64,000 nucleotides of DNA. It comes from Mantamonas sphyraenae. Lineage: Eukaryota > CRuMs > Mantamonadidae. Positions 57,024 to 64,000 of the stretch are shown in pieces. The DNA is taken from the NCBI GenBank assembly GCA_026936335.1, contig JAPMXV010000071.1:124001-188000 (forward strand), read 5' to 3'. The position numbers and the translations under genes are program-made. The notes beneath the pieces are model-generated. The model was given only the letters and a program-made list of their open reading frames with translations. It made no database searches and was not told where the DNA came from. Position 1 is the stretch's first letter, and every line of letters begins with the position of its first letter.

Positions 57024-59873
57024 TTAGAACAGCGACAGCGACGAGTCGATGTTGGTGTAGGTAAAGGGCTTGAAGGCATGGCCGTCACCGTGGTAAAACT
57101 TGCTCTGGAACTCGACCCAGTGCAAACGCAGGGCGTGCATAAAGGCAGAGCCGGCCTCCATGACCAGGAGCACACCAATGGTGGCCATGGCAAAGAAGAA
57201 GAAGCCGAGGATGATGCCCACAGCCGAGGCCGACGACAGGAACGGGGCCATGACCTTGAACCAGAAGACCTTGCCCAATTCGCTGTGGGCCAACGACAGG
57301 GCCCACAGACGCAGGTACGAGGCAGTGTGCGAGATGCAACCCAGCATAAACTCCACCGCGTGGATAAAGTTGTAGATCATGACCTGGGAAAACACAAACT
57401 CGCCTGCATCCTCACCCTGGGCCACACGGCGCTGGTGTTGGGCCTTGAGGTAGTACGGCTTGACCAGAAGCATCCAGGGCACGCAGACGAGGGCAGTGAG
57501 CAGGAGCACAACGCCAATGGGGCCCTGGCCCGGGTACAGCGAGGTGAACTCGGTCACGGTGCCGGGGCTCATGGCAAAGGCAATGAAGATCTGCAGCAGA
57601 CTCGGGGCCAGGTTGGTGTTGGGGAACGGCGTGCACCACTTGACAAAGATGAGGATCATCAGGTAGCCAAAGAGGGAGTTGAGGAAGAGGAACTGGGGCA
57701 CAAAGCCGGTCCAGAAGTCCAGGGCGCTCTTCTTGTTGAAGGCGTTGTTGGCGCTGAGGATCACGCCAAACACCATCTGGACGACGCCAAACACAATGGA
57801 CACCTTCATCTTGAGGGAGTTGTAGTAGGCCAGTTCGTTGACGGAGCCGTTCCACATGGGGTCGACGCCAAACGGGTAGGTGCGGCTCGGGTCGATGCGT
57901 GTTGCCAGCTGTCCCTCGGCACCGGCCTTCCAGTTGGTTCCCCACCAGTCGATGGGGATGGCAAACGTCTCGTTGTACAGCCAGCCGCAGTACATGGAGA
58001 AGATGGCCATGAGCACGAGCACGTAGCGGCCGGTAAACAGGTTGCCGGTCATCTCGCCCAGCTTCTGCTTGGCCAGCTTCTTCTCGTTGAGCACCAGGTA
58101 CAGAGCCACACACAGGAGCAGCGTGCCGTGGCCGAGGTCACCAAACATGATGCCAAACAGGAACGGGAAGGAGATGCACGTGAACGGCGTCGGGTTCATC
58201 TCACGGTATCCGGCCACGCCGTACGCATCCACAATGACCTGGAAGGCCTTGGTGAACTTGTTGGGCTTGAAGGCCGTGGGCGGCGTCTCGTCCGTCACCA
58301 CCGGGTTCATGATGGAGGGCACAATGCCACCGGAGCGCTGGGTGCCGTTGCGAACGGCCTGGGTGACCTGCTCGCGCTGGCTCAGGGGCACCCAGCCCTC
58401 GCCGATGAGACACTTCTGAGTGACGTCGTAGTTGAACATGTTCATGGTATGGTAGATGGCCTTTTCCTTCTTGACCTTGATGATCCAGGCCTTGAGACCA
58501 TGCGCAATCTGACCAAACAGTTCGTCGCGGGACTCGTCGGTGCGCATCATCACGCCGTTGAGCTCGTCCAGCTGGTTCTCCGTCTCGGCCACCAGTGCCT
58601 GGCGCTCCTCGAAGCTCGACGGACAGTCGTACACCGAGGCGCTGAAGCTGTCGCAGATACGTCGGATCTTGGACTGCAGACGCTCGCCCTGGGAAAAGAT
58701 CATAAAGACGTTCTTGTAGACCTCGTTGCCTGTGGCGCTGTCGAACGAGGGCTCCTCAATCTCGGCCGTCTTGACAAAGAGGTTGCCTCGTGTGGCACGC
58801 CACAGCACGCGTTCAAACACCTGCATGCGCTTGCGCTCAATGACACCGGTGACAAAGCCAAAGCCCACGGCACCCACGCCGGTGGCCTCTGTCTCGGGTG
58901 CCTCCTCATCAGCAAGCAGGGGTCGATCCAGCTGCGACAGTTCGGTCTACCAGTGTGAGTGGTTTCGGTGTGGGCCAAATTCGTCCGCGTGAGTGAGGAG
59001 CTCGATAGAAACACCGACGGCTCCCCATGGAGTGGCACCAATCGGAGGGGGGGGTGACCGAACAACGGCTACGTGCGGTGGTGGTGGGGTGATGTGGGTG
59101 AGAGCCACTTACGCCTTCGTTCGAGCCTGTGCCGTACACGCTGGCTGCTGCGGCATCATGCTCCTGCTGATCGTGGTAAGCCTCGTTGAAAAACTGAGCG
59201 GCACGCTGGAGCACAAAGCGGGTCTCCTCGGCGGCGGTCTGCTGGCGACGCAGCTTCTCGCGGTTGGTGTTCATCTCGCGCACTTCGGCCTCGTACGTCT
59301 CCAGTTGGGACTGTGTGTGGCATGGGCAGCACAATGGTGGTTGGGATACGATGGCCGAGTGGATTGTACATGCGTGGGTGTGGGTGTGGGTGTGGGTGGG
59401 TGTGAGTAAAACGGAGTGTGTGGGAAAGAAGCAAGAGGGGAAATGCACAGAGGGAGGGAGGCTTTTCCTGCCGAACAAAAAGCCACGTACCTCAAGGTCG
59501 TCCATGTCCAGATCCTCAGGCGGCATGTTGCCGACGCGGTCGCGCCAGTTGCCGCCAATGTTGGCGTTGGTGGCCATGAGACGCTCGTTGTCAGCGCGGT
59601 GGAGCTGCTCCTTGAGGTAGCGCAATTTGCGCTCCATCTCGTCGCAGCGCTTCACTTCGTTGACAAAGTTGCGCTGGAAAGCGTTGACGCCCGGGTTGAG
59701 CTGCACAACGTGGCATATGGTCAAGCAGGGGCATCCAGTGCGGGTGCCACGTGGGAGCGGTGTGAGCAACGTGCTGCCAGCCATGGTGCGGCGTCGGAAA
59801 GGCGCTGGAGGGGAAAAAGGGCGAGCTCGCGTGGACGAAGCCCGACCAGTTGACACAGCCAGTGAAGAGCACA

Positions 59874-59915
<42 letters not shown>

Positions 59916-60103
59916 TCTCTGCGCGGTCAACTTACGTCCTTAAACTCAACGACGCCCAGCTCTCCGAGCTCGTCCAGGGTGTCGTGCACAGCCTCGGCCT
60001 GGATGATGAACTGGATGAGCTGCATCGGCTCCGAGCGAAAGATACCCTCGGAGTCCAGGTCGGCCGGCACATAGTCCATGCCCGCGGGAAGGTCAGCAGA
60101 CAT
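57024..60103 (-). CDS. ATP6V0A: V-type H+-ATPase 116-kDa subunit a (V0)
   Basis: Exons 60103-59936, 59700-59491, 59310-59113 and 58946-57024, 832 residues (human a1 837). The cytosolic N-half has IFRSEPMQLIQFIIQAEAVH, RKLRYLKEQLHRADNE and FGFVTGVIERKRMQVFERVL. The membrane half contains FPFLFGIMFGDLGHGTLLL, MAIFSMYCGWLYNETFAI and the essential proton-channel Arg in HTASYLRLWALSLAHSEL, then the last TM pair and a short tail. Subunit a forms the proton half-channels of the V0 rotor-stator and targets the pump to particular membranes. A 660-codon plus-strand ORF over this gene is only its antisense shadow. The ATG lies 77 bp from the divergent VPS50 start. Confidence 0.96.
59875..59913. repeat. 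(CA)n microsatellite in V-ATPase a intron 1
   Basis: About 19 CA units between exon 1 (ends 59936) and exon 2 (starts 59700); reads as TG in the gene direction, shortly after the donor. Confidence 0.95.
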
Positions 60104-60180
60104 GTTTCTGGTTTGGGTTTCTTGGAATGGGTTGGATCGAGCGGAGCGGCACTCGGGCCAACCAACCGGCGGCTGGCGCA
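60104..60180. promoter_or_regulatory. Divergent promoter region, V-ATPase a / VPS50
   Basis: Only 77 bp separates the start codons of two strongly supported genes acting in endomembrane traffic. Confidence 0.6.
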
Positions 60181-63100
60181 ATGAGCTTTTGGAAGGGCAC
60201 AGGGTCGTCGTCGTCGTCATCGTCGTCATCATCATCATCATCATCATCATCGTCATCGTCATCAGCATCGCCGGCGGCGGCGTTTCTGAACAGCAGCACG
60301 TCGTCGTTGACGGACATGTGGGCGTCGGTGGGCAAGACGAAAATCAACAATCCTTTCAAGCGGGCCACAGCCAAGGAGGAAGAGGAGGAGGAGACGGCTG
60401 CACACGACGAGATGGCCATGCGAGCGGGGATCAGTGGCACTGGAAGCCCCGCCACAGTCGCAGGGGCCGCGGCGGGCGAGCGACAAGGTGAGCGATTTCC
60501 CTCGGCGAGTTGGAGCAAATGGGGTCCTCAGTTGAGAGGCTGACACAGAGAACACATGTGCACATACACACGCACACACACACACACACACACACATACC
60601 CACGGCCGCATGTGTAGACGATGGGATGGGTTACGAGGGACGAGCACGCCCACGTGCGCTGTCGGAGGAGGAGACGCTGCACGAGATGGCACTGAGCACG
60701 GCGGCACACGACGCGAGCTCGTTTACAGGGGCGCGGCAGGGCGAGAATGGACAGGATATTGGACATGACGAGGCTGGGGCAAGCTCGGGTACAATGGCAG
60801 CCGGGGGCAAGAGCAACAGGACACACGAGGTGTCTGGGGCTGAAGGCGAGCCGGTTGACAAGGCAGCCGTGGACGTGGATCGGAGCGACGTGACTGCGCT
60901 GGAGGCGCTGAGCGAAGAGGACCTCGGCACTGTGATTGGCATGGAGTGAGTAGCACAAAGGGGATGGAGAGGGGACACAGAGATGCAAGAGCGTGCACAC
61001 AGACACATCCACTGACACAAGAGATGGCGTGCGGAGCACAGCTTTTTCGCCAAAGAGGGCTTTGATCCGCTGGAGTGGATGTTCAAAGGCGACAAACTTG
61101 CACCGGAGGTGGTGCAGGACGACGACAAACTGGCCGAGGAGCTGGCACAGCGCGAAATCTACCTCAAGGCGGTCAACAATGTGCTGTCGGAGCGTGTGAT
61201 GAGCTCGTACAGCTCGTTCGGTAAGTTGGACCCACAGAGAGACGTAGGCGTCGTGCACCCCCTGCGCACACCATGCTGACGGGGCAACCATGTTTTGCAT
61301 GCACACACATACACACACACACAAACACACGCACAGTTCAAGGGATGGCACAGGTGCGGGAACTGGGAGATATTCTGCGGTACGCACGTGTGCTTGCCTC
61401 CAACTCGCGCAGTCATCTGCGCACAACGGACCAGGAGCTGACGAGCAACGGTCTTCTGGTGGCACGCAAGACCAAAAAGAAGGAGGTGTTTACAGAGGTG
61501 GTGGATCGCCTGACACGCATCCAGGAGCTCATGGAGACAAGCGAGGAACTGAGTGCGGCGTTGTCGGACGCAGACTATCCCAAAGCCATCCAGCTGTGTC
61601 TGGCAAGCCGCGAGTCGTTCACTCTGTTCAAACAGTACGAGAGCGTGCGTGACCTGATCGACAGCGTGCAACAACGGTACAACCTTATCGAAGAACGCAT
61701 GAAACAGACGCTGCAGCAGCTCTGCACTGCATTTGACGCCTCCAGCTACCAACGCATCCTGGAGGCGTACCGTTTGATTGGCAAGGCCCATTTGGTGCCT
61801 GTTATTCTGCAGGCGAGCTACACAGAGGCCATCACGAGGACCACGCACGACATTGCGCGTACACACGCGATGATGAGCATCATTTCCGCAGGATGGCAGC
61901 CGGAAGACATTGCACGTATGCCGTTCAAGGACGTGTGTGCACACGTGCCGCTGCAATCGTTCCAGGAATGCCTGCGCAGCGTCCTGGAAGGGGTGTACGC
62001 AATCATGCGCAACTACTACCTGATGTACGAGTGGATTGGCGAGGCGGCGCGTGGTCACACGGCCGAGTCGCAGTATGGATCGGGTGTGAAGGATCTGTCG
62101 CAGGTATTGTCGCGCTTCCGAAGCGATTGGTGGCAACATATCCAGCACGAGTTGGCTGTGATTGTGCAGGCGCCAAACCTGGCACAGTTCCAGGAGGACG
62201 ACTTTGTCACCGTGTTCCACGCCATCAATCGCTTCCGCACCATTGGCGAACAGTTCAGTGGCAGCGACAGCAGCGTGTTGCAAGAGGCCATCCGGGCAAA
62301 GGCAGCCTCGTACTTTGCCGACTTTCACACGCAGCGCCTGGAGGACGCACGTGCCATGCTGGCCAGCGAGATGTGGCACGCCATGCCCATGCCTGCTGGG
62401 TGGGAGCTGAGTGACGTCAAGGAGCTCAAGCCCTTTGTGGTGCCGCAGCGCACGCGACGCACGCGCAACGCCTTTGCCACCTCCTTCATGTCCAACTTTG
62501 AGACGTCGCCCAGTGCGTCGCCATCACGCAGCGCAGGTTCACCGGCGTCGATGGACACAGACATGCAACTGGACGGCAACGGTGGCTTGAGTGCAGCGGA
62601 CCAGGCGGCACAGGATGTGGAAGGGATGGCAAAGCTGTTTGCACGCGACCACAACCCATTTGAGACCTCTTTGGTGGGCGACGACAGTACAGTGGACGCG
62701 CAGGATGCCTTGGACGGCAGCGAAGGCGATGCTACGTCGGATGCGCTGGATGAGACCAGCGGGAGTGCGGCGGAGGACGAAGACGACATCAACACGGAAC
62801 TGCTGGCCGACTTTATCGACGAAGAGGCTGAGGCTGGTAAGGGGTCGTCGGGGCGAGGAGGTGGTGCTGGTGGAAGCATGTCATCTTCGTCGTCGAGCAA
62901 GAGGAACGATGACGACGGAATGCAGTTTGACGAGTCCGGCGGCGAGGGGCCCATTGTGACGGCGACGACGATCAACATGCTGCGATTTGTGGGCAAGTAT
63001 ATCCACATGATGGAGATCCTGCAACCTGTGGCTGAGGAGGTGTTTACGAGCCTGGGTCAGCTGTTTGACATGTACCTGTTCACGGTGTTTCGCATCTTTG

Positions 63101-64000
63101 CACGCAGTGGTACGGGCGACGGCGCAGACACAGGCGACGGCGGCTCGGGCGATGCATCTAACGACGAATCCGGGTCTGGGTCCGGGTCGGGAGGGGCGTA
63201 TGGCGAGCTGCTTTCGCTGGCGCCGCTGTCGCCAGAACTGCGTGCCACACTGACGCGTGTGCGCGACCAGAGCTTCCGCCAGCGTGTGGATGATTCGTTT
63301 TCGCCCCTCAACGACGAGCTGGGAGACGAGGGCACGCTGTACGGCCTGTCGTTCCGCGTGACAGCTACGGAATCGCTGAACTTTCTGGTGGACGTGTTTC
63401 ACAGTGTGCAACCCGCGCTGGAGGCGCGACTGCCGGCGGGTGAGGAGAACGTGGAGCTGCAACGGCTGCAACAGACAATGGGACTGGTGCCGGAGCTGCG
63501 GGAGCTGATTTACAGCACGGCAACAGCGGGATACTTGCAGCTGGAACCGCTGGTGCAGATGATTGCCAATGTCAACTTTAACATCAAAGAGCTGGACAGT
63601 GAGAGCTCGTACGTGGCACCGACGGTGCGGCAGCTGGGTGAGGTGAACACCAAGCTGGCAGCGCAGCTGATTGGGTTCAAGGCAAGCATCAAGGGCCTGA
63701 TTTGGGAGCACGTGTGCATGCACTTGATGCAAAACGTGCTGGAGGGCTTTGGACGTGTGAAAAAGTGCACCAACGAGGGTCGTGCGCTGATGTCGCTCGA
63801 TTTTCAGACGATTTGTGCGGCGGTGCAGAAGTATGTGGAGAAGCGACCGTTGCCCGGGGCACCGCTTGTGGACGACTACATCAAGGGGTACTACCAGCCG
63901 GAGGAGCAAGTGTTTCTGTGGTGCAAAGAGCACAGTACCGTGTACACGCTGCAGCAGCTGACCAACCTTGTACAGTGCGGCGTGGGGCAGCAGATGAAGC
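60181..64000 (+). CDS. VPS50: VPS50/syndetin, EARP complex subunit, 3'-partial
   Basis: Exons 60181-60487, 60618-60945, 61042-61220 and 61337 onward, open to the window end (about 1,159 residues so far). It starts MSFWKGTG followed by a Ser run encoded by TCG/TCA repeats. Exon 2 is acidic low-complexity. The conserved part begins FFAKEGFDPLEWMFKGDKLA, then YLKAVNNVLSERVMSSYSSF, the VPS54-like N-domain, and a long helical body (YQRILEAYRLIGKAHLVPVI). The C-terminal syndetin domain includes LQMIANVNFNIKEL-type motifs, here LVQMIANVNFNIKELDSESS and STVYTLQQLTNLVQ. Insertions rich in Asp/Ser/Gly lie at about 62490-62960. EARP tethers vesicles for endocytic recycling. Confidence 0.93.
60206..60268 (+). 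repeat. TCG/TCA triplet repeat encoding poly-Ser at the VPS50 N-terminus
   Basis: Repeated TCG/TCA codons right after MSFWKGTG, giving about 20 Ser. Confidence 0.93.
60570..60597. repeat. (CA)n microsatellite in VPS50 intron 1
   Basis: CA repeat just upstream of the exon 2 acceptor at 60617. Confidence 0.92.

Noticed and set aside
56976..58958. 660-codon plus-strand ORF over the V-ATPase gene
   Set aside because: It is the antisense of a highly conserved exon; composition is typical of a shadow frame (many His/Gly/Val) and no family is recognisable.

Overview
The window is eukaryotic nuclear DNA from a compact protist-type genome. About thirty protein genes lie in 64 kb. Roughly half have short spliceosomal introns of about 100-280 bp, with GT-AG ends (donors GTAAGT, GTGAGT, GTACGT, GTAGGT). 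The standard code applies. The gene content (CENP-I, polycystin-2, Gemin5, eEF2K-type alpha-kinase, HYPK, EAF, GPR180/TMEM145, syndetin, CSN5) suits a unicellular relative of animals or another gene-rich protist. I cannot name the species. I see no tRNA, rRNA, transposon, CRISPR or bacterial operon.

Layout. 1-11 kb: 3' part of a HAD phosphatase gene, then two giant intronless ORFs of unknown function that abut at TGATG. 11-18 kb: minus-strand EARS2, a RING/TRAF-type protein and CENP-I, with an eEF2K-like kinase divergent from CENP-I. 18-25 kb: an acidic protein, a UBA-UAS-UIM (UBXN7-like) protein, a Rossmann-like unknown, HYPK and PCCA. 25-33 kb: a Cys version of the Sep15/SelM fold, a BAP31-like ER protein, a Ser/Arg-rich unknown, Gemin5 and a GPR180/TMEM145 receptor. 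33-40 kb: polycystin-2, a cytochrome-b5-reductase-like protein and COPS5. 40-50 kb: a tandem SCP2-domain protein, a TRIP12-like HECT ligase carrying a UBR box, and SCPx thiolase. 50-64 kb: an unrecognised helical protein, an LtrA membrane protein, an EAF-family factor, two unknowns, V-ATPase subunit a, and VPS50 running off the right edge.

The genes are mainly housekeeping: mitochondrial translation and propionate catabolism (EARS2, PCCA), ubiquitin/COP9 control (RING, UBXN7-like, COPS5, TRIP12-like), peroxisomal lipid handling (SCPx, SCP2), membrane traffic and acidification (VPS50, V-ATPase a, BAP31-like), kinetochore (CENP-I) and RNA/translation control (Gemin5, EAF, eEF2K-like, HYPK). They do not form one pathway.

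Two global features stand out. Spacing is extreme: many head-to-head promoters of 63-240 bp, tail-to-tail gaps under 120 bp with one overlap, and several same-strand neighbours that touch or overlap by 1-4 nt. In addition, at least eight otherwise well-conserved genes are interrupted by a single-base frame change, usually in a homopolymer or triplet repeat. That points first to consensus errors and second to real frameshifting. Exon boundaries below were worked out by eye from splice signals, reading phase and remembered family alignments.
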